64,000 nt of DNA from Zarea fungicola (Eukaryota > Ascomycota > Sordariomycetes > Hypocreales > Cordycipitaceae): positions 62,001-126,000 of the forward strand of contig FWCC01000161.1 of NCBI GenBank assembly GCA_900169235.1. Direction: 5' to 3'. Below are positions 23,960 to 35,758 of the stretch, piece after piece (positions within the stretch are counted from its first letter, which is position 1; the number at the start of each line of letters is the position of its first letter). A program made the translations under genes and the position numbers. The notes under the pieces were generated by a model that saw only the letters and a list, made by a program, of their open reading frames with translations, did not search any database and was not told the DNA's origin.

Positions 23960-25745
23960 ATGACTTCTACCGATACAACCTACGCCGAGAGTGATCCCCT
24001 CCTACCCCGTAGGCGCAGGGAGGAATATACCACTGAGACAACATCAACCACAGCGCAGGTGCTGGACGAGGATGACGATCGCACCACGGCACAGAGGCTT
24101 ATAATCCTCCTTCCGTGCCTAATCATTCTCATTTTATTTATAGTTGGCGCCAGCATGATCGATGTTCCGCTCAATGAGGTTTCCGAGGCCATCATTTGCC
24201 GAAATCTGTTTGGCACTGTCCTGGAGCCGGCGACAGATCCTCGCTGCAAGGAAGCCCCGGTCCAGGCCGAGCTGGCTTTGATTTCAGGCTGGGAGCTCAC
24301 GTTTGGATTCATTCCAAGCCTTTTAGTCGGCGTACCCTTTGGCCTTGCTGCTGACAAGTACGGCCGCCGAGCAGTTCTTTTGCTAACTTGTATCGGAGCT
24401 GCTCTTTCTTCACTGGCCCTTATTATTATTTGTGAGTACCCCCTTTTAGTTGTCCATCCTGGGGTTTCTTCTTCCTCCTCTTCTCCCGATTGCATTTACT
24501 TACATAGATTGGTGCGCTCCCTGCCATGTAGGTCGCTATCCCGAGACGTTCCCGCTTAGATGGAGGTGGCTCGCGCCGATTTTTATGCTAATTGGCGGCG
24601 GTGCATCTACACTCAGTACCATAGTGTATACCGTTGTTGCAGATGTTTCGACAAAAGCGTACAGGTATTTTTTCTTCTCCACTTTCTCCTCTCATACAGC
24701 TTTCTCATCCAATTCCGTTTACTAATACCACCACAGATCAACCGCCTTCTTGTACCTGGCGACAGCAACAACTGCCGGTAGCCTGGTCGCCAGTCCATTG
24801 ACCTATTTCATGATGAATGCAAGTGGCGCCTGGTTTACTATTAGCCTTGGATTCATGTTAGTAGTCCTTACGATACCGATTGCTGCATTCGTCTCCGAGA
24901 CCAGGTCCGCCGCAGTGGTTAAGCAGGCCCAGGCAGCTCGGACCAAGAGAAATCCCCCAACCAACAAGCATGGCACATTATTGGATGTGCAACCCATTCT
25001 ACATTCTACATGGGAGCAGCTGTCTCTCATCAATCGCACGCTATTTGCTGGGAACCCCACCGTCGGAATACTCTTGTCTAGCACAGTATTTATCACTGTT
25101 GGCAAAAGTGTAGTCATAATGCTGCTACAGTATGTGGCCAAGAGATTTCATTGGCCTTGGGCCAAGGTAAGTAACCAGTACATACTAAACTAAACCAATC
25201 CGCATTACGATCTAGATGGCTAACTTTTGGTTTTCGAACCGGTTCAGGCTGGTCTACTCATCGCGATAAAGGATGCAACAAGTATTACCCTGACGGCCGT
25301 CGTGCTACCCTTAATGAGCCAGTTTCTATTGAAGATTGGCATGGCGCCGCTCGTTAAGGACTGGTGGATTCTTCGAGTAAGTGCTATAATTGGTGTGGTT
25401 GGCTCGCTAGCAATGGGATTGGCGCCAAGTATACCGCTCTTTATTTCCGCCATGATATTTGCCGAGTGCGGCGTTGGCTTACAAGCAGCGCTGCGCGGCA
25501 TAATAACGGCGCTCGTCGACCAGACACATACTGCACTCATGATGACAGTGCTCAGCATGTTCTTTACTATTAGCGAGATGGTGGCTGGCCCTCTGATGGC
25601 GCAAATGTTCAAAGTGGGCATGGATTTGGGAGGGTTGTGGGTTGGACTGCCGTATATTGCCTCTGCAACGATGCTATCGGCTGGCACAGTTCTCGTCCTC
25701 CTTGCACCAACTGGTCGGCGTATGAACCCTTCGACAGCAGTATAG
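23960..25745 (+). CDS. Major facilitator superfamily transporter, 12 segments
   Basis: Four exons, 23960-24431, 24532-24664, 24737-25166 and 25248-25745, give 510 residues. Donors are GTGAGT, GTATTT and GTAAGT (twice weak, once strong pyrimidine 3' ends). The acceptor at 24531 was preferred to the one at 24507 because it aligns IIICRYPETFPLRW with the paralogue. Seen in order: a basic and acidic N-tail; segment 1; the loop DPRCKEAPVQAELALISGWE; the MFS motif GLAADKYGRRAVL; segments to 6; a central loop with basic charge (KRNPPTNKHG); and six C-terminal segments ending LAPTGRRMNPSTAV. The Cys-containing loop after segment 1 is common in fungal drug and metabolite exporters of this class. The substrate cannot be read from the sequence. 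An intact open frame suggests it is functional. Confidence 0.82.
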
Positions 25746-28700
25746 CTGGAAGAATCTTACTGCCTTGCGAATGACATCAAAACTGGCTCCATTCGCAAAT
25801 ACCAAACTCAAGCAAGAAGAAGTCCAATGCGTGACAACATAGGCCGGACATACACAAGCAGACCCAACTCAGGCAGGATCAAGTCCAGTGCATGGCAATA
25901 CTGAGCGAATATACACAAGGTGGATGTCAGGTTTTCTTCTTCAAGTGAGCGCAACGGGCGCCGAGTACTGGCTTTGGCCAACTAATTGATTCGTCGTTAG
26001 CAGGACAATGCGAGGCATGAAGTGTCCACCGCCGTGAAAACAAAATACAGTACTCGTATTTATCCTCCCAGAAGCTGTGGCCAGAATGAGCCCACTATAA
26101 TTATCTCAGCTGCGCTGAAGCTAGTTCTACCGATTGCTGGAGCGGCTGTGAGCGCTATTAAAAAGACCACTAAATTCGCAAGGCGCCACTGGAGTTGATA
26201 GCAACAGTACCTACGCATGCTCTTATAAGCAAGCTTCGCCGAAAACAGTTTTCTAAATTTTCCGCACACATATTAGTATGTAGATGGTCTGGTAAGCCTG
26301 CCTGCCAATACTCGCCAGGCAAACTTGGTATTCAGAAATGCCTGTGCTCGATTATGGTTTCTCAGACATAAAGCTGCCGCAGTACAACCAACAGTAATCG
26401 GCCGCAACGTAGAGTCAGCGTTGCCTGTGCTACTATGGAAGTCGTCAACCTAGTAGGGATTCTTGTTATTTTGGGGTTTCATGAGCATGCGTCAGTGTAC
26501 TACTAGTACAGGAATCAGTAGCACTAGCTTCAACCAATTGCCAGAAGGGCAATTGGCAAAGGATGGAAGCTTAGAGGGCGTCAATGAAGCACGAAGTGGC
26601 AGTTGTTACTGTCGACTGCTACCTACTGGCCTTTGTTGGAACATTACTGCATTTGACAGCCAGGGAACTTGTCGGTACTTTGTGCAGTGAGGGTCGATGG
26701 TTGCAGTCTACAATATGATGCGATTTTGTCGTATTTCGAACAACCAACAACCCTCTCTGTGAAATCTTTCCTCGCGTGGCACGGCGCATTGGTCCATAGC
26801 CTCCAAATACCAAAAGCCGTCATCGGCGCCCATCATTTCCTAGTTTATTTGAAAAACATGCACAGAAACTGTCCAGCATTTGCCCACCTTGTGCGGAGTA
26901 CTCCGTAGCGTCGTTACATCGGATTAGCCCCGTCAGCAGCTCTCAATACCCGAGCTCAGCAACAGTCTTTGACCCTCTCGCCGCACGGTCGTCGAATCCA
27001 TTAACAAAACGTTGATCTTTTAAAAATCCCTGATTGCCGTGATTCAGCTCTGCATCTCCCTCTCCACACCAGGCCTCTTTGGTTGGTCGCGTGACAGTCG
27101 TTGAAGAGCATTTGCCGGTGTGCAGGCTCTGGCTGGTTTGGTGGAACTCGATATCCATCGACGAGACTGGCATTTCTTCGCATTCAGGCATTGTACACCT
27201 GGTCGTTCACAATAGCCACGCCAATACTGTCTACTCCCATATACTTCGACTTCTTGTACGTTTTCGCTCGCTGGATCTACAAACACATGAAGTATGTAAT
27301 ACAACCATAAAGGTTGCTTTAGAGACCCTTAAGGCTGTCTAGTGGTTTTAGCCAATTTATATTGGGTGTAAACTAGGAGGTCTGATCGGACACTAGCGGT
27401 GTACCAGACAGCAATCAAGCCTGTCTCTTCTCATCAATCAAGAAACCAGCTCCACTTGCCACAACAATACTGCTCGTCTGTCGGAAGCTGGCAAATCTTT
27501 GTTGAATGCAAGTTTAAGCTCAAGTAGGCTACATACAAAGCTAATAACTGGACATGGTAGCTCATTTGCAGCATAATAGTTGGCCTGCACCTAGAACGTG
27601 TAAGGCATCCTATCTTGGCTCCAATCTTGCACGGCCCACCTATCAAGATGTTCAACCCATCAGGAAAATGGCCGCCGTGCTTTGCTTGACGTCCTCGGCA
27701 CTTGGTGGCCATGCGTTCAACGGGTCGGATGGGACAACTGCACTTATTGACGGCGTTATTCCTACGTTACACGCTGTCAAGCTTTCTCAAGTTCGCGATG
27801 AGAGTGTAATTAGTTAAATGGCTGTACTATAGAAATGTATAATAATCATGAGTACATACTATACCATGGTTGAGGGCGAAGGCGGCAACAGGGCTCTATA
27901 TGAAGTTCATACAATGCAGAGCTTCCAAGAATCGAGGACCTGCCGCTTATCTAAAAGCTTGACTGAATCTGCAGTACGGTGATATTTTCACGCGTTCAGC
28001 ATTATTCTTAAATGGTTGCATTAAAAGGCTGCTTCTTCCTTTCAACCGAAGACTTGAGCCACCATGACAAACTAGAGTCATTGACTCGCTCCTGGCAATG
28101 CGGCGCATTCTCTTTCGCAGCTAGTCTTTCAAAGCTTCGGTGGGAAGTGGGTGATACAACGGAGAATAGCCACTTTCTGATGTTATTATTCTTAGCTTGT
28201 GTTGTGGACTAGATAGCTTGGTCCAGACTGGGTTACAATTGTCAGCAGCTGGAAATAGCGGACAGACTTCCAGAAGCACTATCAATTAATTAACGGCCAG
28301 AGCGGATTTTACGCGATACGTCTTTATTTGACACTAAGCCCACCAAAAAAATGTACTTTGCGGCTTTGCCTGCCGGACTTGTGCAGACTAGGTAGTGAAC
28401 GAGGCGGCTCCCTTCCCTGTGTGCCTGTCCATACACACCATTCTACTCCGTACTTGCAACCCACAAAAGATGTCAAGAAAACTCGCCTCACCACCACCCA
28501 GACCACGTTTTAGCTGACGGCCGTTTCTCTCTGAGGGATAATTGCTAGCATCCTCGCGTAGTTCATGCCGGCACCCGTTCATCCCCACACTCTTCGGTGT
28601 CCTGACAGGCTTAGCAACTCGGGTAGCCACGAGTGAAGCACGCGGAGAGCAGAATTGGCTTCGAATGGCCAACAGCATTTCCTTTCTTCGACCCAATCTG

Positions 28701-29305
28701 GTTCCCCAGTCGACAGGTACCTCGTCATCATGAGTTGAATTGGCTGGCAGTAGCTGTCTTATCCAGTCCATTCTGAAGCACTGCACCACCGCCTAGCATA
28801 TACATGATTTTCTACTCGAAGCTCGCTACAAACTGAAATCTGATCAATACAAAGCAGCCTTATATGCTCACGCACACTTCAGGCACAGACAGCATGCAGT
28901 CTTCTTCATTCAGACGATCCCGCACCGCCGCTGAGAGCCGGCACTCGGCATAGCGCTCACCTTGCTCCCCTGGCCATGTAACGTAGTTGAATGCAACGTG
29001 GGGAGACACTATTCAGTGACTGGTCCTGTCGATTGGAAGGTTAAGGTGGGTTGCCAGCCACAAAGCGCCACTGCGGGCGCCACTAGTTAAGATTGAATTC
29101 CGTATTTGTGTAAGATCTTTCTTTCGATCCACGGAGTTAACTAGTAGGCTTACTGTGGTGCCTTGCACGTTGCGAGTTTCCAATATAACTAGCCCAGGGA
29201 ATAACCAGAAAAAAAAAAAAGAAAGAAACGAGTTGTGCTTTTGCCAAGGCCTTCTTGCCAAGGAATTAAAAACGCCCTCTTTTGCTTTCCGCTGTAGCTG
29301 GAACG
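25746..29305. other. Gene-poor region after the MFS gene
   Basis: 3.5 kb without a frame I can support. It holds an imperfect 58-base direct repeat at 25801-25919 and two copies of the 9-mer TACTCCGTA (26899-26907, 28444-28452), one of them in the 12-base palindrome CGGAGTACTCCG at about 26894-26905. No transposase, reverse transcriptase or integrase motif is visible in the six frames. It may be decayed repeat DNA, but I could not show homology to any element. Confidence 0.5.
25801..25919. repeat. Imperfect tandem duplication, 61-base period
   Basis: Copy 1 (25801-25858) and copy 2 (25862-25919) align along their length. Shared blocks include AACTCA, AAGTCCA, TGCRTG and ATACACAAG. Differences are mostly single substitutions. 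It lies 56 bases after the MFS stop codon. Confidence 0.75.
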
Positions 29306-31721
29306 ATGCGTTTTCTTCAGCTCGTTTGTCTGCTGCCCGCAGCTCTTTCTTCAGTCGTAGCGGCTAGTGCCCCGTCCACTGCCGGCATCACAGCCTTTGT
29401 CAAGCGCAGACTGCCGCACCATGCCGATAGCTTCGAGTTTGTCGTCAGTAATCCTACCAAGTCTTCCACCAAGGAGAATGACAGCTACTCTGTGTCGAGC
29501 GGAAGCAATGGCAAGATCAAAGTCCAGGGCACCTCTCTGAGTGCTGTCATGCAGGGGTGAGTGTTGTTGAACATCAGTAAAAGGGGTGGCGGAGACAACC
29601 AGCCACCTCAGTCTTGGCGCCGTTGATGGACTAATGAGACCTCACTTCTAGACTGCATCGATACCTCTCCGATGAGGCTCACGTTGATATCTGGTGGTAT
29701 ATCGGAAACGACCTCGACAAGGCGCCCAAGACGCTTCCCCGTCTGACAGCAGCCATTGAGGGTTCTAGCATTGTCCCATGGCGCTATCATTGGAACACAG
29801 GTAAAGCCAGAACAAAGTCTCTCACGTTACTCCGTACAGCACATGCATCTAACGTCACGACTCAGTCACCACTTCGTACACAAGTGCCTTTTGGTCTTGG
29901 GAGGACTGGGAGCTCCAGCTTGACTGGATGGCCCTGCGCGGTGTCAACATCGCCCTGGCCTGGATCGGAGTTGAAAAGATCTTCACCGACGTCTTTCGCG
30001 AGATTGGCCTCACTGATGCCGAGATCAGCTCCTTCCTTAGTGGTCCCGCCTTCCTCGCCTGGCAGCACTTTGGCAACATTCAGGGCTCATGGGGCGGCGA
30101 TTTACCCGAGGCCTGGATTGACGACCAGTTCGCAATGCAGAAGAAGATTATTCAGCGCATGGTCGAGCTTGGCATGACCCCAATCCTGCCCGCCTTCCCC
30201 GGATTCGTGCCCGAGAACATCAGCCGCGTGTGGCCCAACGTCAGCCTCTCCGCGAGTCCCGTGTGGGAGGGCTTTTCCGGCCGCTTCACCGCGGACAAGT
30301 ACATCAACCCGTACGACCCGCACTTTGCTCAGCTGCAAAAGGCGTTCATCACCAAGCAGAACGCGGCCTATGGAAATGTCACAAGCTTCTGGACGCTAGA
30401 CCAGTTCAATGAGAACCAACCCGCATCGGGTGACCTCGACTATCTCCAGGGCGTCAGCCACAACACCTGGCAGACTCTCAAGGCAGCCGACCCCAGTGCC
30501 ATCTGGGTGATGCAGGGCTGGCTGTTTGCCTCGGCCAGCACCTTTTGGACAAACGACCGTATCAAGGCGCTTTTGGACGGTGTCACCGTCAACTCAGACA
30601 TGCTTCTTCTCGATCTCTTTGCCGAGTCCACTCCCCAATGGCAACGCACCAACTCTTTCTACGGTAAGCCCTGGATCTGGTGCGAGTTGCACGGCTATGG
30701 AGGCAACATGGGTCTCTATGGACAAGTCGAGAACGTAACCAAGAATGCCATTGAAGCTGTTCAGACGTCACCATCCATTGTCGGCTTCGGTCTGACCATG
30801 GAGGGCCAGGAGGGCAACGAAATTATGTATGATCTACTCCTGGACCAGGCATGGAGCAAGACCCCCATCGATACTGACCACTACTTTTCCAACTGGGTGA
30901 GTGTCCGCTACGGTGCCGACCAAAAGGCGATCCCCAAGAACCTGTACGCCGCCTGGGACAAGGTCCGCACCACCGTCTACAACAACACCTACGCCCCCGT
31001 CCAGGCCACCACCAAGTCCATCCTTGAGCTCGTTCCCAGCACGACCGGCTTGACCAACCGCACTGGCCACCACCCCACGCGCATCACCTACGACACCAAG
31101 GTCCTCGTCAGCGCCTGGAGCGACATGTTTGCCGCGGGCAACGAGGCCGGCTGGCTGTTTGACAACGAGGCGTACCGCTACGACCTCGTCGACTGGACTC
31201 GCCAGGTGCTCGCCAATGCCTTTGAGGCCAGCTACAACACGCTCGTCCAGCAGTACAACGCCAACAACACCCGCGGGGTCAAGTGCACCGGCACAAAGCT
31301 GCAGGTGATTCTCAAGACGCTCGACGCTGTCCTCGACACCAACGACAACTTTAAGCTGTCGACGTGGATCAACCAGGCGCGCAAGACGGGCGGCAAGGAC
31401 GCCGACTTCTTCGAGTACAATGCCCGCAACCAAATCACGCTCTGGGGCCCCGAGGGCGAGATCCAGGACTACGCCTCGCGGCAGTGGTCCGGCCTCGTGG
31501 GCGACTACTACGCGCACAGATGGCAGATGTTTGTCGACTACCTCGTGGCGACGCCGCCTGCCAGCTACAACCAAAAGACGTTCAACGCGCAGCTGCTGCA
31601 ATGGGAGTCGCAGTGGGGTAACCAGACGTCTTCCGGCAAGCTGAGCAAGGTCAGCAGTGGTAGCGTCGAGCAGGTGGTGAAGAGCACGGCCAAGAACTTG
31701 GCTGACATTTTCAAGGCTTAA
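29306..31721 (+). CDS. Alpha-N-acetylglucosaminidase, GH89 family (NAGLU-like), secreted
   Basis: Three exons, 29306-29556, 29652-29800 and 29866-31721, give 751 residues, close to human NAGLU (743). The ATG at 29306 gives a clear signal peptide (MRFLQLVCLLPAALSSVVA). Motifs in order: GLHRYLSDEAHVDIWWY, the WSWEDWELQLDWMALRGVN block, AFPGFVP, the acid/base motif LDQFNENQP with Glu at residue 316, WCELHGYGGNMGLYG, and GFGLTMEGQEGNEIMYDLL with Glu at residue 446. These two positions carry the same numbers as the catalytic Glu pair of human NAGLU. The enzyme removes terminal alpha-linked GlcNAc from glycans. In animals it acts on heparan sulfate; the fungal substrate is unknown and may be host or cell-wall glycans. 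Several NxS/T sites fit a secreted or vacuolar glycoprotein. Tail-to-tail with the peroxiredoxin-like gene, 112 bases apart. Confidence 0.92.
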
Positions 31722-31833
31722 GTGGGTAATTTTTTTATTAAAATACACTTTATATATTTAATCCTGTAAATCTAGATTCTTCTAAATATACACAAAGCAA
31801 AAAATGTGTTTATAAACTTTTTAGAGTGTTCTT

Positions 31834-32493
31834 TTACAGTGCATCAGCCCACTCCAGCATGGTGCTCGGCTCGAGTCTCTTGGCCCAGTTGGTGTCCGCA
31901 TACACATTTCTGATGACACCATTCTTGTCGACCAGGATGTTGGTCGCCACGGGGATCTCACCTGAGCCATCACCATTACGCGCGACCCAGTCCACGCCGC
32001 CCACCTTTGTGAGTGTGGACGTCAGCGCCTCCGGCTGCTTCCACACCAGGCCCAGCTTTCTCGCCAGCTCGTTGCCCCTGTCCGAGAGGACCTCGTACTT
32101 GAGCTCATTCTTCTCCACGATCGTGAGCGAGGTACTCGGCAGCTCGGGGGAAATGGCGACGAGGGTTATGCCGCGGGCCGTGAAGTCGTCAAAGTTCTTC
32201 TGCAGGAACGACAGCGCAATGTTGCAGTAGGGACACCATTCGCCGCGATAAAACGTGATGAGGACGCCCTTGTCGGCCGAGGCTATGAGGGAGGAGAGGG
32301 ATATTTCCTTGCCAACGGCGTTGGGGAGGGTTACGCCCGAGGGGAACGAGGTGCTGGGCTTGACGACTTTGGTCTTGTCAAAGTTGGCGCCGTGGTTGTC
32401 AATGGTTGTGAAGATGACACTGCTGACGTCTTTGGGCATCTCAGTGCGGACATAGTTTTCAATTCCGGCCAGGGATTCAGTTTGGGTAGTCAT
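31834..32493 (-). CDS. Peroxiredoxin-like protein (AhpC/TSA family)
   Basis: An intronless frame of 219 residues starts at the ATG at 32493. The thioredoxin fold carries the active-site motif FYRGEWCPYCNIAL, a CxxC centre, followed by LVAISPE and the C-terminal VATNILVDKNGVIRNVYAD strand-loop. This CPYC form of the AhpC/TSA family is common in fungi and bacteria. It is expected to reduce peroxides or act as a thiol reductase; the electron donor is unknown. No signal peptide or targeting sequence is seen, so it is probably cytosolic. It shares a 774-base upstream region with the divergent Zn2Cys6 factor, which makes that factor a candidate regulator (inference). Confidence 0.85.
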   Translation of the reverse strand: MTTQTESLAGIENYVRTEMPKDVSSVIFTTIDNHGANFDKTKVVKPSTSFPSGVTLPNAVGKEISLSSLIASADKGVLITFYRGEWCPYCNIALSFLQKNFDDFTARGITLVAISPELPSTSLTIVEKNELKYEVLSDRGNELARKLGLVWKQPEALTSTLTKVGGVDWVARNGDGSGEIPVATNILVDKNGVIRNVYADTNWAKRLEPSTMLEWADAL

Positions 32494-32794
32494 TTTTTAT
32501 GTAGAATGAAGGGTATTTTTAAGTACGTATAGTGCAATTGGCCTTATTGAGCCTTGTAAGTGTAGGTTGATGATGAGCTTCCAGCCGATTCAAGGGCCAA
32601 CAACTACATTCTTAAATACATCACAAACCACTATATTTTTCATTGTCCACGGTCTACTAACAAGTCCGAGTTACAAAGCCGTTACTGCAGGCATCATAAA
32701 TCACCATGCAGTGTCATAGTTGCGTCTTGACTAAAGCCTTACAGAGCAGAAACTTGGTGGCGTTGTATCGAGATAACGGCAGCCCCACGCTCGT

Positions 32795-32836
32795 CCGAGT
32801 TCGTGCGAATTCGCACGAATTCGCTTGAGCACTCGG
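32795..32836. promoter_or_regulatory. Palindromic element in a divergent promoter
   Basis: A perfect 16-base palindrome, CGTGCGAATTCGCACG (32802-32817), is followed by a further CGAATTCG half-repeat. The element is flanked by an outer inverted pair, CCGAGT (32795-32800) and ACTCGG (32831-32836). It lies between the peroxiredoxin-like and Zn2Cys6 genes. Inverted CGG-type half sites are the usual targets of Zn2Cys6 factors. Use as an operator is inferred. Confidence 0.45.
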
Positions 32837-33267
32837 CATCTGTAATACCTTTTCGATTCACAATCACTGACCCCCTCACTAAGCAAGATCGTTAATGCAA
32901 AAAGAACCCAACGATGGGTTTCGGTTAGTATTCTATGATTGCATTAGTAATTTATTTGAGAAATTGCGGGAGTTGCTTAATGGAGTAGATTCCGGCAGCC
33001 GGGTAGAGCCTCTCTCTAAAAACGCCATGATTCGTGTTTGCCGCCATGGGGCGGCTTTAGGAAATACGACCCTCGTAAAAAGCTACAGCTCGGCATCAGA
33101 ATCTAACACTTCATTTGCTTCACCATTAACAATTGGACCCTTGTAAACAAGCACAATATTTGAGTTTTGGAACCCCACCTGACCCCCTCTTCGGTATTGT
33201 CCAATTCGGCGAGACCCCGTCTCGAACTTTGTACAGCCTTGTTTCCATTCTTCTCACCCGCCAGATC

Positions 33268-35233
33268 ATGGGCGTTCCAGGGAAACGCATGAGGCTCGGC
33301 ACCAGGAGCTGCGCCGAGTGCCGGAGGCGCAAGGTTCGGTGTATATTGCCGCCCGAGCAGGACCGCTGCGATGCATGCAGAGCTCATGGCAGTCTGTGCG
33401 TGTCGCAAGAGTTTCAATCCCAGGAAGCCGCCGGTGGTGGCAACGAGGCTGTGGGAAGTGTAGAGGAGGTCACGGAGCTCAAAAAACGCCTGGAGGAGCT
33501 TGAGACGATGATGCGGAACCTGCCCAGCGACCAGCTCTCACAGTGGCGCAGTCGTTTGCGGACAGCGGACAACATCATCACCGCGGCGGCGTCCTCTACC
33601 TCGTCACTGATGGAGGAGAGAAGCACGCCGCCCAGCAGCATCGCCGCCCTTCCACACCGTCACATCAAGCACGACGACTACGAGTCTCTGCTTGACACGG
33701 CACGCATCAGCCCTTCCCTCCAGAACTCTCCTCTCATCAGCCTTTTTAGCGAATCCTCCATCTTTGACCCCATCACTTACACTGATAGCACAGCCGCCTC
33801 ATCAGCCATCGCCAACCACGGTCACAACCCAGGTCCGCTGGCCCCTACATTCTCCTCCCGCCTGCGGCAGTGCCTCGCTCAGTTTGCCCCTTACCTGCCT
33901 CGTCCGGAAAAGGTCGGCCAGCTCTTTGCTGAAAACGAGAAGTTCTGGTCCATATGGCCGCCGTACTTTTACGGCCCGTCCGACGCGGAGCGTCTCCAAC
34001 CGGGCCAGGTAGCCCTCGCGCAGCAGCATTTCCAAGACGTCCTCGTCTCGGGCCACCCAGGCCAGACTGCACGGGCCATTTGCTTCCTTGCGCTGTGCAT
34101 CCAGCAGACGCCCAGGGCAGTCATGCGGGCCACCATCCCGTCCTCGATCCGTCAGGAGGAGCTCGTGGACATTTACGTCGACACGGCGCAGGCGCTGCTG
34201 CAGCTCGACACCGAGGCGACGTGCGGCGGCACGATGGACGGCGTCGAGGCCATGAACCTGCTGTACAAGCTGTGCATCAACATGGGCAAGCCGCAGCGGG
34301 GGTGGTACTGGAACCGCATGGCCATTACGACGGCGATATGCTGCGGATTACCGGTGCGGGCTTCCACCACCACCAGCAACACCACAGTGCGTGCTGGCCA
34401 CCGCCGCGCCGTCCTCGCGTGGTCCATGGCCTGGCGGGCCGAGCGATACAGCGCCGCGACGCTCGGTTTCCCCTCGTCCACGTCCCATCTCCACCCCGGC
34501 GTCGCCACCTCCGAGTCTGATGATGCCGACGAGGATCCCGTCTCGCGCATCCTGTGCTTTGTCGCCGTGGCGTGCGGCAAGATCATCGACCGCGACCAGG
34601 ACCATGACCGCCACGAGAACGACACCCAGACCTACGCGCTCACCATGCGGCTCAGCGGAGAGCTCGACGACGCCCGCCGCCGGCTCTTCCCGCCCGACTG
34701 GCGCGCCGCGCCGGGCCTCCTCCCGCTGCACCTGGACAAGGCCGAGGGCTGGCACCGCCAGTCGTGCCAAATCACCTTCTTCACGGCGCAGCAGCTCCTC
34801 CACCTGCCGTACATGATGCGCGCCGGCCGCGACGCCCGCTTCGCGCCGAGCTGGGACGCGGCCATGCGGGCCTCGCGCGACATTGCCGTGGCGTACCGCG
34901 GTTTTCGGCGGTGGCCCAAGGGCGGCGCGGACCTGTGCCAGGTCATGGACCTGCGCGCCTTCACGGCCGCGCTGGTGCTCGTCGTCGGGCCCTGGATCCG
35001 GCCCCTACAATCTCAGGGGATGGTGGACGCGGACCGGGCGCTGGTGCGGGACGTCGCGCTGTGCCTGCGGCGGGCGGCCGCCGCGCTCGGCTGCCGGGTG
35101 GCGGAGCAGGCGGTGCGCACGCTGGACGTGCTGGACGCGGCAAGCCGGGGCGTGTACATGGCGGACGAGGACTATGCGGTAATGATTCCGTATTTCGGGC
35201 GGATGCGCATCAATCGAGCCTTGTTTGAGCCGG

Positions 35234-35268
<35 letters not shown>

Positions 35269-35577
35269 GCGGAGGAGCAACAACTACAGTTACAATGGCA
35301 GCAGCAGCAAGAACAACAACGGTATGAAGAACAAATCCAACACCAGACTGGGCCATCTGCTTCACCGTCGGGGTATTTCAACACAGTCGAGCTCGACACG
35401 AGCGAGTTTCTGCCAGATCTGCCACTGGGGACAGAGGCCAATGATCCAGGTTCCCTCACAGCCGAGCTGTGTTGCGACTGGGCGGAGCTGGGGCTGGGAT
35501 ACTCGTCAACAGCGTGGGATCATAGCTTTACATGGGGGCCGTTTTTCGAAGTGGGTGGCAGCAATTCTGGAATATAA
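33268..35577 (+). CDS. Zn2Cys6 fungal transcription factor
   Basis: A single open frame of 769 residues runs from the ATG at 33268. The binuclear zinc cluster uses Cys 15, 18, 25, 34, 37 and 44 with spacing C-x2-C-x6-C-x8-C-x2-C-x6-C and a basic RRRKVR stretch. A short coiled-coil region (EEVTELKKRLEELETMMRN) follows and would allow dimer formation. The middle (about 230-620) resembles the fungal-specific transcription factor domain, with DGVEAMNLLYKLCINMGKPQRGWYWNRMA. The C-terminal part has a run of ten Gln from a CAG repeat, more Gln-rich sequence, and an acidic/aromatic end that may activate transcription. The target pathway is not readable. The neighbours (peroxiredoxin-like, GH89, aldehyde dehydrogenase) are candidates by position only. 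Confidence 0.88.
35236..35265 (+). repeat. (CAG)10 trinucleotide repeat encoding polyGln
   Basis: Ten uninterrupted CAG codons inside the Zn2Cys6 gene. A second, broken Gln-codon stretch follows at about 35278-35345. Likely to vary in length between strains. Confidence 0.95.
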
Positions 35578-35758
35578 TGTATTAGATGTAATGTGACTGC
35601 AATGAGCCAAGATTGCAGCCTCTACACCATGTGGGTGTGCAAAATACGATGATCAAGATACAACACCAATTTGTTTACAAATACATTATTTCTGCTACAA
35701 ACGTATTGGATTAGATAAATACAGACGCATCAAAATACACAAATACACAGCCTCAGCT

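Noticed and set aside
24432..24507. Acceptor at 24507 for the first MFS intron
   Set aside because: It keeps frame but adds eight residues missing from the paralogue; the acceptor at 24531 aligns better.
25746..29305. A transposon relic in the gene-poor region
   Set aside because: No transposase, reverse transcriptase or integrase motif and no clear terminal repeats could be read; composition alone is not enough.
30834..31748. A 304-codon minus-strand frame
   Set aside because: Antisense to the GH89 gene; composition is that of a reverse-strand shadow.
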